Assembly: GCF_900177325.1 (NCBI RefSeq)
Contig: NZ_FXBL01000004.1
Location: forward strand, 4,092,001-4,156,000
Length of the DNA: 64,000 bases
Direction of reading: 5' to 3'
From: Mesorhizobium australicum
GTDB taxonomy: Bacteria > Pseudomonadota > Alphaproteobacteria > Rhizobiales > Rhizobiaceae
In this document: positions 1 through 7,711 of the stretch, piece by piece
How the letters are laid out: each line of letters opens with the position of its first letter
Position numbering within the stretch: the first letter of the stretch is position 1
Notes under the pieces: generated by a model
Database searches by the model: none
Told to the model about the DNA's origin: nothing
The model's input: only the letters and a program-made list of their open reading frames with translations
Position numbers and translations under genes: made by a program

Positions 1-706
1 CGGCGCCGCCCAGCTCCTCGTCGCTCGCGTCTTCGCCGATCGCGGCCTTTACCAGCGGCGGGCCGGCGAGGAAGATCTTCGAGCGTCCCTTCACCAGAAC
101 GACATAGTCCGACAGGCCGGGCAGATAGGCTCCGCCCGCCGTAGACGAACCATGCACGATGGCGATCTGCGGGATGCCGGCGGCGGAGAGCCGCGCCTGG
201 TTGGCAAAGGAGCGTCCGCCCTCGACGAACATTTCTGCCTGGTAGAGCAGGTTCGCGCCGCCGCTCTCGACCAGCGAGACAATCGGCAGCCGGTTCTCCA
301 GCGCGATCTCTTGGCAGCGAAGCGCCTTCTTGAGCCCCATCGGCGGGATCGTCCCGCCCTTGATGCCGCTGTCGTTCGCCGTGACGACGACGCGCTTGCC
401 GGCGACCACGCCGATGCCGGCGATCGAGCCGCCGCCCATGATGTTCCTGCCGCCGTCGTCGTCGTGCATGCGATAGCCGGCGAGCGTCGAGATTTCGAGG
501 AAAGGCGCACCGCGGTCGAGCAGCCGCTCCACCCGCTCGCGCGGCAGGATCTGGCCGCGCTTCTCGAAGGTCTCGCGGCGCGCGGCCGAGTTCTGCCGCA
601 CCCGCTCCTCCAGTTCGCGCACCTTGGCGAGCTTCGCCGCCATTGCCTCGGCATTGGCCTTGAAGGCGGGGGACTGAGGATCGACAGAGGAGGACAGCAC
701 CGGCAT
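1..706 (-). CDS. Acyl-CoA carboxylase, carboxyltransferase (beta) subunit, 3' part cut by window edge
   Basis: Transfers carboxyl from carboxybiotin to an acyl-CoA. Only the first 235 residues are in the window; the family is about 530 aa. The N-terminal crotonase-like half shows a GGGSIAGIG glycine stretch (about 91-99) and GSSTAGGAYLPG (186-197), the oxyanion-hole segment of MCC/geranyl-CoA carboxylase beta subunits. The ATG at 706 overlaps the TGA of the upstream SDR gene (TGATG), so the two are translationally coupled. An AtuB-like SDR beside it and a LiuR-like operator upstream point to branched-chain or acyclic-terpenoid acyl-CoA breakdown (LiuB or AtuC type). The exact substrate cannot be decided from half a protein. 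Confidence 0.9.
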   Translation of the reverse strand, partial: MPVLSSSVDPQSPAFKANAEAMAAKLAKVRELEERVRQNSAARRETFEKRGQILPRERVERLLDRGAPFLEISTLAGYRMHDDDGGRNIMGGGSIAGIGVVAGKRVVVTANDSGIKGGTIPPMGLKKALRCQEIALENRLPIVSLVESGGANLLYQAEMFVEGGRSFANQARLSAAGIPQIAIVHGSSTAGGAYLPGLSDYVVLVKGRSKIFLAGPPLVKAAIGEDASDEELGGA

Positions 707-1581
707 CAGCCAGTGTCCTTTCCGGACAGGACCTCAGGCATGACGGCGCGGTGGAAACCGTCGAACGGTTCGGTTCCCCTTCCCTTGCCGATCGGGAACA
801 GCGCCGAGCCGAGCGGCGACCCGCCATCGATCGGGACAGTAACGCCGGTGACGAAAGACGCGGCCGGCGACAGCAGGAAGCAGATCACGGCGGAGACCTC
901 CGCCTCCACACCGATCCGCCCCACCGGCACGTGCCTTTTCAGCTGCGGGATCAGCGCCCGTGTCATGCCGTCATAGGTGTCCATGCCGGAGGAGGCGATC
1001 CAGCCGGGCGCGACGCAGTTGACGCGAACGCCGGCCGGCCCCCATTCATAGGCGGCCGTCTTGGTGAGGTTGACCATGCCGGCCCGCGCGGCCCCCGAAT
1101 GCGCCATGCCGGGCATGCCGCGCCACATGTCGGCCGCCATGTTGACGATGGCGCCGCCGGCCGCCTCCATCGCCTGGACGTAGACCTCCCGCATGACCAG
1201 GAAGCCGCCGGTCAGGTTGTTGGCGACGACAGCGTCGAAACCCTTTTTCGAGATCGATTGCATGGGTGCGGGAAACTGCCCGCCGGCATTGTTGACCAGA
1301 CCGTCGATCCGCCCGCGCGCGGAGATGATCGAGGCGATCGCCTCTTTCACCGCCTCCTCGTCGCGGATGTCGAACGCGCGCGCCTCCGCCGAGCCGCCGT
1401 CCTCGGCGATTTCGGCCAGCACCCTGTCCAGCTTGTCCTGCTTGCGCCCGGTGATGACGACATGCGCGCCGAGGCTCGCGAGCTCGTGCGCGACGCAGCG
1501 GCCGATGCCCGATCCGCCGCCCGTCACCACGATCGTCTGTCCGTTGAAACAGTCCTGTCGCAGTATGCTGCGATACGTCAT
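706..1581 (-). CDS. SDR family oxidoreductase, PECR/AtuB-like
   Basis: 291 aa, classical SDR fold with NAD(P) motif TGGGSGIG (20-27) and NNAG (97-100). Where the YxxxK pair is expected the protein reads HSGAARAG (161-168) followed by NLTK. That pattern is known from peroxisomal trans-2-enoyl-CoA reductase and 2,4-dienoyl-CoA reductase relatives and from AtuB-type proteins, so it should act on an acyl-CoA or terpenoid intermediate rather than as an ordinary alcohol dehydrogenase. The start has a good GGAGG ribosome site. It is the first visible gene of an operon with the carboxyltransferase (1-bp overlap). The exact reaction is inferred from context. Confidence 0.85.
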   Translation of the reverse strand: MTYRSILRQDCFNGQTIVVTGGGSGIGRCVAHELASLGAHVVITGRKQDKLDRVLAEIAEDGGSAEARAFDIRDEEAVKEAIASIISARGRIDGLVNNAGGQFPAPMQSISKKGFDAVVANNLTGGFLVMREVYVQAMEAAGGAIVNMAADMWRGMPGMAHSGAARAGMVNLTKTAAYEWGPAGVRVNCVAPGWIASSGMDTYDGMTRALIPQLKRHVPVGRIGVEAEVSAVICFLLSPAASFVTGVTVPIDGGSPLGSALFPIGKGRGTEPFDGFHRAVMPEVLSGKDTG

Positions 1582-1618
1582 CGGCCTCCTCCCCGAGGTG
1601 ACCGGACGCTAGACTACG

Positions 1619-1634
1619 TTGACGTAAACGTCAA
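1619..1634. promoter_or_regulatory. Perfect palindrome resembling a LiuR (MerR-family) operator
   Basis: TTGACGTAAACGTCAA, 7-bp arms around 2 bp, lies 38-53 bp upstream of the SDR start and in the divergent gap before the SCP2 gene. On the minus strand its left end supplies a TTGACG -35 box. LiuR sites in proteobacteria are ACGT-containing palindromes upstream of branched-chain/terpenoid acyl-CoA genes, which fits the neighbours. No merR gene is visible in the window. Confidence 0.65.
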
Positions 1635-1727
1635 ACGACTGGTAATGACTCGACAGCCCCGGAACGGTCCGGGCCGCCCATCAATCGCCGGCTGGCGCGC
1701 ATGCCCGCCCGCACTCAGGAGGACGCC

Positions 1728-2009
1728 ATGAGCGTGGAAGACATCGCCGCCAAGATGAAGGACAAGGTCGCCGCCAGCGGTTTCGACCGCTCGGTCAAGT
1801 TCGACCTCAAGGGCGAAGGCGTCATCGTCATCGACGGCACCACCGTGTCGACCACCGACGCCCCCGCCGACTGCACGATCACCATGTCGATGGACGACTT
1901 CAAGGATCTGATCGCCGGCGAGCTGAACCCCACCGCGGCCTTCATGACCGGCAAGATCAAGGTTGCCGGCGACATGTCGGTCGCCATGGCGCTCAGCCAG
2001 ATCGTGTGA
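1728..2009 (+). CDS. SCP2 sterol-binding domain protein
   Basis: 93 aa, a stand-alone SCP-2 domain that binds lipids or acyl chains in a hydrophobic tunnel. The typical core is visible: the segment after GEGVIVIDG, then CTITMSMDDF, and the C-terminal GKIKVAGDMSVAMALSQI helix. I chose the ATG at 1728 because AGGAGG sits 8 bp upstream; an in-frame ATG at 1701 has no such site. It is transcribed divergently from the acyl-CoA operon and may share its control region, so it could carry acyl-CoA or isoprenoid substrates. A + strand terminator follows. Confidence 0.88.
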   Translation: MSVEDIAAKMKDKVAASGFDRSVKFDLKGEGVIVIDGTTVSTTDAPADCTITMSMDDFKDLIAGELNPTAAFMTGKIKVAGDMSVAMALSQIV

Positions 2010-2043
2010 TCAGCCGGCGGGCCTACAGGTCGCCGACCAAATG

Positions 2044-2070
2044 CCGAGGGATTCGAAAGTCCCTCGGTTT
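2044..2070 (+). terminator. Rho-independent terminator after the SCP2 gene
   Basis: Arms CCGAGGGA and TCCCTCGG are perfect 8-bp complements around an 8-nt loop and are followed by TTT on the + strand. It sits between the convergent SCP2 and SDR genes. Confidence 0.75.
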
Positions 2071-2075
2071 CCAGC

Positions 2076-2783
2076 TTACTCGACGACGAGCGCCCTGACC
2101 CTCGCGTTTCGCGGCAGGTCGAGGGTGAACAGGATACTGTCCACGACCTCACGATTGGTCAGGTTCTCTCTGACCGCGTCCCATGCCTCGGACAGGGGCG
2201 ACAGGTCCTCGAAGTCTCCCGGATAGACCGCGGTTACTCGGATCCGCGTCTGCTTCAACTCCTCCGACAATCCGTGGACCATCGCATCCTGAGCTGCCTT
2301 CGCTGCGCGGAAGGCGATCGATGTCCCCGACAGTGGGGCGTTTGCCAGGCCGCTGGTCGAGACGACGGTGTGAATGTCGGCAAATGGCCGAGCCCTCAGC
2401 ACTGGCAGCACATGGCGCGTCAGAATCAGCGAGCCGATCGCCGCCGAAGAGATGCAGGCCTGAATCTCGGCATCTACGATGTCGGCAAGCGATCCGGGCA
2501 ACCACATCGCCCCGTTGTGTATCAAGCCGTCCAGATCAGCATGATCGCGTGCGAGCACGCGACCGGCCTCAGCGCAGCTCTCGGTATTCGACAGGTCGCA
2601 TTGCTGGACATCGACACTGTGGCCCGTGCGGGCGTGGATCGTGTCCGCAATTCCTTTCAGCATTCGACTATCGCGCGCCAGCAGAACCAGCCGTGCTCCG
2701 CGATCGGCCATGACGATGGCCAACGCCGCGCCCAGCCCACGGCTTGCGCCGGTGATGGCGAACTTTCTGCCGGAAATCGACAT
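2076..2783 (-). CDS. SDR-fold protein with Phe in place of the catalytic Tyr
   Basis: 235 aa. The cofactor motif TGASRGLG is at 11-18 and an HNGAM variant of NNAG near 89-93. The active-site position reads FRAAK (F158, K162): the lysine is kept but the tyrosine that donates the proton is phenylalanine. It may therefore be a binding protein, or catalyse something other than standard carbonyl reduction. I chose the start at 2783 (MSISGRKF) because it gives the usual short N-terminus; an upstream in-frame start would add 26 unlikely residues. It follows the MarR-GNAT pair on the same strand after a 96-bp gap. Function is not assigned. Confidence 0.8.
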   Translation of the reverse strand: MSISGRKFAITGASRGLGAALAIVMADRGARLVLLARDSRMLKGIADTIHARTGHSVDVQQCDLSNTESCAEAGRVLARDHADLDGLIHNGAMWLPGSLADIVDAEIQACISSAAIGSLILTRHVLPVLRARPFADIHTVVSTSGLANAPLSGTSIAFRAAKAAQDAMVHGLSEELKQTRIRVTAVYPGDFEDLSPLSEAWDAVRENLTNREVVDSILFTLDLPRNARVRALVVE

Positions 2784-2879
2784 CCTCAGATCCCTGGCTG
2801 CGAGACGGCAATCCGCGCTCGAACGGTGCCTGTCGTCGCCGGGACGAGCCGCCGATGTCAAGATCGAAAGGCGTCGTGA

Positions 2880-3551
2880 TCACCCCTCCCTGCGGATGAG
2901 CGCCATGTTCATCGTCTCGCGCAGCTGGAACCCGATGGACTCGTAGAGCCTGATCGCGGGCATGTTGGTCGCATAGGCGTGCAGGAAGGCGGTTTCCCCC
3001 GCCTCCTGGATCTTGCGTGCTCCATAGAGCGACATCAGCCGCCCGAGCCCTTGGCCCTGCGCGTCCGGATGCACGCAGACGCCGCTGAGTTCCCGCAGTC
3101 CTTTCGGCCCGAGCCGCTGGCCGGCCATGGCGATCAGCCGGCCATTCTGGCGGATGCCCCAGAACGGGCCGAAATCCTGTGCCCTGAGCGAGAACGGCCC
3201 GGGCTTGGTCAGCATCGCCAGTTCCAGCATGTCAGCCGCGTCGCCAAGAGCGAGCGGCCGGATGCGCGCATCGTCGGCGAAGGCGACGGGCGCGTCCGCC
3301 ACCATCTGCACCAGCGTCGCCTGCGAGACCGGCTCGAAGCCGGCGGGGAAGACGAGCGGATCTTTCTGCACGAGCAGCAACGTCCCGCCGAGCTCACCGA
3401 GCGCCGCGATGCTCTCCTCCGTCTCGTCGCCCGTCGCCGCGAAGGCGGACATGTCGGCGGGATAGCGCTTCGCCAGCGCCCCGCCCTCGGCCAGCGCCGC
3501 GTGACGCCACAGGAGCGATGTCCAGATCGGCCTATCGAGAAGATGCGCCAT
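2880..3551 (-). CDS. GNAT family N-acetyltransferase
   Basis: 223 aa. The GNAT domain fills the C-terminal half; the acetyl-CoA loop is QGQGLG (165-170) after the strand GVCVHPD, and a typical NMPAIRLYESIGF motif lies near the end. The N-terminal 95 residues look like a degenerate second GNAT half. The ATG at 3551 has GGAGGG 7 bp upstream; a GTG at 3557 is possible. The start overlaps the end of the MarR gene by 20 bp, so the pair is co-translated and the MarR protein probably controls it. Substrate unknown. Confidence 0.87.
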   Translation of the reverse strand: MAHLLDRPIWTSLLWRHAALAEGGALAKRYPADMSAFAATGDETEESIAALGELGGTLLLVQKDPLVFPAGFEPVSQATLVQMVADAPVAFADDARIRPLALGDAADMLELAMLTKPGPFSLRAQDFGPFWGIRQNGRLIAMAGQRLGPKGLRELSGVCVHPDAQGQGLGRLMSLYGARKIQEAGETAFLHAYATNMPAIRLYESIGFQLRETMNMALIRREG

Positions 3552-4032
3552 GACCACCCTCCCCGCCCCTTCGCGCCAGCGGCATGTCGGCCAGCCTGTC
3601 CTCGATCGTCGTGAGTTGCTGCAGGAAATCTCCCGGCAGGTCGCGGCAGAGCTCGGCCACCGCCGCCTCGATGCGCGGCCAGATGACGGTCTTGCCTTGA
3701 TGGACCGCCTCCCTCCCGGCCTCTGTCAGCGTGATGACCCGTCGACGCTGGTCGTCCGGCGGCGCGTCGGCCGCGACCAGGCCCATCTTGGTCAGTTCCG
3801 ACACCGACCGCGTCGCACCGGGCTGCGTGATCCCCAGCGCCTCGGCGATCTCGCCAATGCCGAGCGGCCCCAGCCTGTCGAGCGCGGCGAGCAGCGGATG
3901 GAGCGCCGGCTGCACCGGTCCGTCATGCTCGTCGATGATCTTCTGCGTGTCCGCCTGCAGCCGCTCGCCAATGCGGCGAAACCGGGTACCGAGGCACAGA
4001 TAGCCCAGCGCGCGTACGACGTCCTCGACCAT
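3532..4032 (-). CDS. MarR family transcriptional regulator
   Basis: 166 aa winged-helix regulator. The recognition helix region LGITQPGATRSVSELTKMGL and a wing rich in charged residues (DAPPDDQRRRV) are clear. I preferred the ATG at 4032, which has GGAG 6 bp upstream; an ATG at 4044 has no ribosome site. A TTATAT inverted repeat at 4051-4070 lies just upstream and is the likely autoregulatory operator. It forms an operon with the overlapping acetyltransferase gene. Confidence 0.88.
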   Translation of the reverse strand: MVEDVVRALGYLCLGTRFRRIGERLQADTQKIIDEHDGPVQPALHPLLAALDRLGPLGIGEIAEALGITQPGATRSVSELTKMGLVAADAPPDDQRRRVITLTEAGREAVHQGKTVIWPRIEAAVAELCRDLPGDFLQQLTTIEDRLADMPLARRGGEGGHGASSR

Positions 4033-4050
4033 CGGGATCTCCATAGGCAG

Positions 4051-4070
4051 TTATATAATCAGTAATATAA
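4051..4070. promoter_or_regulatory. AT-rich inverted repeat, probable MarR operator
   Basis: TTATAT and ATATAA arms separated by 8 bp, in an otherwise GC-rich context, 19 bp upstream of the chosen MarR start. MarR proteins commonly bind such 16-20 bp AT-rich repeats over their own promoter. Confidence 0.5.
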
Positions 4071-4109
4071 ATGCGTATGGAGTGGGGCGTCAAGCAGCCG
4101 GCAGTGCGG

Positions 4110-4218
4110 CGTCATCCTCGGCCTTGAGCTGAGGATCTGCTGCCGCCGGCACGTTTGCTTCGCCATTTCTCGTAATCACCGGCGTCAATAGATCCTCGGC
4201 TCAAGGCCGAGGATGACG
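4110..4218. repeat. Intergenic inverted repeat, 28-bp arms
   Basis: Arms at 4110-4137 and 4191-4218 are reverse complements at 27 of 28 positions, separated by 53 bp. The core CGTCATCCTCGG...GAGGATGACG resembles palindromic intergenic elements dispersed in rhizobial genomes. It fills the gene-free gap between the MarR and GNAT genes. Each arm also contains a shorter internal palindrome. Confidence 0.75.
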
Positions 4219-4290
4219 GAGCGGAGAGACAGCCGGAACGTGGCGCGTCCGCTAGCGACCACCCGCCCCGTGGCCTTCATGAATCAGAAC

Positions 4291-4851
4291 TCAGGCCGCC
4301 ACGGCCACCTTTGTCGCCTCGCTCCTGCGCCCCGCGGCCTTCAGCACCCCGTGCGCGCCATCGAGCGAGCCGTCCCGCAGTTCCAGCGCGAGGAAGCGGT
4401 GCTTCTCGTAGGGGCCGGGCATGGCAAGCGTATCGGTCTTTTCAGCCGAGAAGCCGAAGCGCGCGTAGTACGGCGCGTCGCCGACCAGCAGGACGGCGCC
4501 GTGCCCGAGACGCGCGGCTTCCGCGATCGCGTGCTTCATGAGCGCCGAGCCGATGCCGGCCGACTTCAGCGACGGGTCGACCGCCAGCGGGCCGAGCAGG
4601 AGGGCGCGCCTGTCGCCCGCCTCGACATCCCACAGCCTGACCGTGCCCATCACGCGCCCGTCCTCGTTGCGCGCGACGAAGGCGAGGCCTTCGGCGGGCA
4701 GGCGGCCGCGGCGGATCTTCTCCGACGACTTACGCTTGCGGCCCGGGCCCATGGCGCGGTCCAGCAACGCCTCGCGAGCGGCGATGTCACGGGCGGATTC
4801 GGTCTCGATCGTGAAGGCGAAAGCGATGGAAGGGGCAGGCACTGCGTTCAT
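4291..4851 (-). CDS. GNAT family N-acetyltransferase, YhbS-like
   Basis: 186 aa. Core motif GPLAVDPSLKSAGIGSALM (about 87-105) is the acetyl-CoA pyrophosphate loop in the YhbS-type variant, followed by VLLVGDAPYYARFGF, the characteristic YYxRFGF of this subgroup. GAGGAC lies upstream of the ATG. It stands alone between two intergenic elements, downstream of nothing obvious on its strand. Substrate unknown; relatives include small-molecule and ribosomal-protein acetylases. Confidence 0.87.
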   Translation of the reverse strand: MNAVPAPSIAFAFTIETESARDIAAREALLDRAMGPGRKRKSSEKIRRGRLPAEGLAFVARNEDGRVMGTVRLWDVEAGDRRALLLGPLAVDPSLKSAGIGSALMKHAIAEAARLGHGAVLLVGDAPYYARFGFSAEKTDTLAMPGPYEKHRFLALELRDGSLDGAHGVLKAAGRRSEATKVAVAA

Positions 4852-4930
4852 TTTTTCTGTCCTCAGGTGTGCGTCAACGCACCCCCAAAGCGAGAGTTGC
4901 AGGAGAATCGGTGGATCTGGTCGATTGTCC

Positions 4931-4955
4931 CAGGCGAGGCAGAACGCCTCGCCTG
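4931..4955 (-). terminator. Strong hairpin downstream of ornithine decarboxylase
   Basis: CAGGCGAGGC and GCCTCGCCTG are perfect 10-bp arms around AGAAC, about 40 bp past the odc stop. There is no T-run on either strand, so it may be a 3'-end protecting hairpin or a weak terminator rather than a classic one. Confidence 0.45.
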
Positions 4956-4993
4956 TCGCATTTCTGTGCAGCCCGGAAGCCGGGCCGGGCTCG

Positions 4994-6127
4994 TCAGATG
5001 ACGTAGGCCCGGAGCGGCTCGAAGCCGTTGAACGCCACCGCCGAATAGGTGGTCGTGTAGGCGCCCGTGCCCTCGATCAGCACCTCGTCGCCGATCGTCA
5101 GCGACAGCGGCATCGGATACGGCGTCTTCTCGTACATCACGTCGGCCGAATCGCAGGTCGGGCCGGCGAGCACGCAGGGCGCCGTCTCGGTGCCGTCATG
5201 CGCGGTCGAGATCGGATAGCGGATCGCCTCGTCCATCGTCTCGGCGAGACCGCCGAACTTGCCGATGTCGAGATAGACCCAGCGCACGTTGTCGTTCGCC
5301 GACTTCCGCGAGATCAGCACGACCTCCGACTTGATGACGCCCGCATTGCCGACCATGCCGCGGCCCGGCTCGATGATCGTCTCCGGGATCTGGTTGCCGA
5401 AATGCTTCGACAGCGCCTCGAAGATCGACTGACCATAGGCCTGCGCGGTCGGCACGTCCTTCAGGTAGCGCGTCGGGAAGCCGCCGCCCATGTTGACCAT
5501 CTTCAGCGCGATGCCTTCCTCGGCGAGCGTCGAGAACACGCGCTTGGCATCGCCCAGCGCCTTGTCCCAGGCGTCGAGGTTGGTCTGCTGCGAGCCGACG
5601 TGGAACGACACGCCATAGGCGTCGAGGCCGAGCGACTTCGCATGGCGCAGCACGTCGACCGCCATCGCCGGCACGCAGCCGAACTTGCGCGACAGCGGCC
5701 ACTCGGCGCCCTCGCCGTCGGTGAGCACGCGGCAGAACACACGGGCCTCGGGAGCGACACGCGCGATCTTCTCCACTTCCTCGACGCAGTCGACCGCGAA
5801 GAGGCGGATGCCGAGCTCGTAGGCGCGCGCAATGTCGCGCTCCTTCTTGATGGTGTTGCCGAAGGAGATGCGGTCCGCGGGCGCGCCCGCATCCATCGCC
5901 ATCTCGACTTCGGCAACGCTCGCGGTGTCGAAGGACGATCCCATCGAGGCAAGCAGGCGCAGGATCTCCGGCGCCGGGTTTGCCTTCACCGCGTAGTAGA
6001 TCTTGCTTTCCGGCAGCGCCTTCTCGAAGGCACGGAAATTGTCGGCCACGACGTCGAGGTCGACCACCAGGCAGGGGCCGGACGGACGTCGGGTGGCGAG
6101 GAAGTCGAGGATGCGCTGAGTGGCCAT
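4994..6127 (-). CDS. odc: Ornithine/lysine decarboxylase, alanine-racemase fold (group IV PLP)
   Basis: 377 aa, the normal length for this group. It converts ornithine to putrescine (some relatives also take lysine), feeding polyamine synthesis in the cytoplasm. Visible landmarks are YYAVKANP with PLP lysine K48, the phosphate-binding GGG at 214-216, EPGR (253-256) and CDSADV (325-330) with the C-terminal active-site cysteine. The ATG at 6127 has GGAGAG upstream. It stands alone, preceded by a 0.4-kb untranslated leader in which alphaproteobacterial speF RNA elements are expected. The product is the substrate of the homospermidine synthase encoded at 35.7 kb. Confidence 0.93.
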   Translation of the reverse strand: MATQRILDFLATRRPSGPCLVVDLDVVADNFRAFEKALPESKIYYAVKANPAPEILRLLASMGSSFDTASVAEVEMAMDAGAPADRISFGNTIKKERDIARAYELGIRLFAVDCVEEVEKIARVAPEARVFCRVLTDGEGAEWPLSRKFGCVPAMAVDVLRHAKSLGLDAYGVSFHVGSQQTNLDAWDKALGDAKRVFSTLAEEGIALKMVNMGGGFPTRYLKDVPTAQAYGQSIFEALSKHFGNQIPETIIEPGRGMVGNAGVIKSEVVLISRKSANDNVRWVYLDIGKFGGLAETMDEAIRYPISTAHDGTETAPCVLAGPTCDSADVMYEKTPYPMPLSLTIGDEVLIEGTGAYTTTYSAVAFNGFEPLRAYVI

Positions 6128-6545
6128 CGGTCTCTCCGTCGCGCGGATGCGCGCCATTGCTGCGAGCGAGCGGGCACGCAGCCTCGCTGTCGCGGTCAAA
6201 CAAAGGCGGGACGCGTATCCGATGGAACCAGCCGGTGGAGACCCCGGAACCATCGAAAGCCGTCTCGCGGCGATGAACCTTGGTCAGCCCGACCTCGGTT
6301 CGCTTTGTCTGCCTTGGCTTGGAGGGGAGACCCGTCCGCACTGCCGGCAATGAGGGTGTGCCTCAGAGGAGACCGGCATGTGGACAACCGGCTTCCAACA
6401 AGGCCCGCACCGTCGTTGCTTCAAGGCGTCCTCGGATCGGCGGTTGGCCGCTGAACCGACCGGGTTCGTTACTCCCCAGTTACCTGCCCTCGCCTCGCCA
6501 TTCCGAGGTTCGGGGGACGCCCACAGGCACGTGCGACTTTGGGCA
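6128..6545 (-). ncRNA. Candidate speF-type regulatory leader of ornithine decarboxylase
   Basis: About 420 nt between a plausible promoter and the odc start contain no convincing gene but several GC-rich self-complementary segments. One example is GCCGG near 6380 facing CCGGC near 6344. A long conserved structured leader, the speF motif, was described upstream of exactly this decarboxylase family in alphaproteobacteria. Position, length and gene context fit; I did not match the consensus base by base. Confidence 0.45.
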
Positions 6546-6551
6546 AGCGCG

Positions 6552-6580
6552 GATGTAATGAGAGAGGGTGTCACAATCAA
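6552..6580 (-). promoter_or_regulatory. Possible promoter of the odc leader
   Basis: TTGATT (6580-6575) and TACATC (6557-6552) are separated by 17 bp on the minus strand. Transcription would start near 6545 and give a leader of about 420 nt. The match to consensus is moderate. Confidence 0.4.
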
Positions 6581-6643
6581 GGAAAAAGTAGGGGCGGGGC
6601 GGATTTTTTTCGTGAGGTCGCGGCAGATGTTAACGGGTTGTTT

Positions 6644-6661
6644 CGCCGGAGGATTCCGGCG
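6644..6661. terminator. Hairpin between araC-type gene and the odc leader
   Basis: CGCCGGA and TCCGGCG, perfect 7-bp arms with a GGAT loop, 55 bp downstream of the AraC-type gene. There is no T-run on the gene's strand, so terminator function is uncertain. The rest of 6583-6715 shows nothing else I can name. Confidence 0.3.
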
Positions 6662-6715
6662 TTTCCGGCGCAGCGCTTTTCAGACAGGTAAGGAGCACGT
6701 CCGCACGACATGCGC

Positions 6716-7618
6716 CTAGGCGGTCCCCTGCCCGACATATCGCGACGGCGGCACACCCACGAACCGGGTGAAGGCGGTGCTGAAGGCGCTTGCGGAGCCA
6801 TATCCGACGCGCTCGGCAATCTCCTGCATCCCGATGCCGCTCTGCCGCAGGAGATTCTTGGCGAGCGCCATGCGCCAGGACAGAACATATTCCATGGGGG
6901 CGACCCCCATGGCATTGCGGAACCTGATGAAAAAGGCCGACCGGGACAGCGAGGCCTCTCGCGCCAGCGATTCGACGGTCCAGCCCTTTGTCGGATCCTC
7001 GTGCAGCCGTCGAAGCGCCGAAGCGAGGCGCTCGTCGCCAAGTCCGCGCAGCAGGCCGGCAGGCATCGATGTTCGCGCGCCGGAGCGCAACGCCTCCAGG
7101 AGCAAGGCTTCCAGCAGCCGCTGCAGGATCGCGTCTCGCGCCGGCCGGTCGGAGCGGGCCTCGTCCGTCACCAGTTCGACGATGGCCGACAGTCGCCTGT
7201 CGCCGCGGACATGGACGAGTTCGGGCAGCAGCGACACCAGCAGATCCGCATCCGGCGACCCGAAGCCGAAGTGGCCGACGAGCAAGCGCACGTCGGCCGG
7301 CACATTCGGATCCCCATGCCGGATCTCGTTCGACCCCGAGACGACGGTCGGCGCATCGACGTCCCCTGGACCCATTTCCTGCATGCTCGACATCGTGAAC
7401 CCCCGCGCCGCCGGGATCAGGACGAAGTCGCCGGCGTGGAGGATGACCAGGTCGCGGCCGTCTACTGAAAGGCGGGACGATCCGTCGAGCAGCAGGCAAT
7501 AGAAGGGCTGGCCCGTGGCATCCCGGCGAACCCGCCAGGCGCCCACACCGCTCACCACCTTCGCCACGCGCGCGCAGGGCTGCAGCAAGGCGACAACGTC
7601 CGACAGGGGCTCTGACAT
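6716..7618 (-). CDS. AraC family transcriptional regulator with cupin sensor domain
   Basis: 300 aa. Residues 1-180 form a cupin-6-like ligand domain (GQPFYCLLLDGSSRL, then HAGDFVLIPAARGF). Residues 200-300 hold two helix-turn-helix units, the second with the family signature EIAERVGYGSASAFSTAF and ending FVGVPPSRYV. It is divergent from the SDR at 7712 across a 93-bp gap, the usual layout of an AraC/SDR detoxification pair, so it likely activates that gene. The inducer is unknown. Confidence 0.9.
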   Translation of the reverse strand: MSEPLSDVVALLQPCARVAKVVSGVGAWRVRRDATGQPFYCLLLDGSSRLSVDGRDLVILHAGDFVLIPAARGFTMSSMQEMGPGDVDAPTVVSGSNEIRHGDPNVPADVRLLVGHFGFGSPDADLLVSLLPELVHVRGDRRLSAIVELVTDEARSDRPARDAILQRLLEALLLEALRSGARTSMPAGLLRGLGDERLASALRRLHEDPTKGWTVESLAREASLSRSAFFIRFRNAMGVAPMEYVLSWRMALAKNLLRQSGIGMQEIAERVGYGSASAFSTAFTRFVGVPPSRYVGQGTA

Positions 7619-7711
7619 TCGACACTTTCGATAATGAGATATGGACTTTCCATTATATCAAGTATCGCCCCCTCGATCTAGGCTTCGGGCACTCACAAAA
7701 AGGAGTGTTTC

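Noticed and set aside
7619..7711. ATGGA/TCCAT repeat between the AraC and SDR genes
   Set aside because: Arms are interrupted by an insertion, and AraC regulators usually bind direct repeats. Too weak to list as a site.
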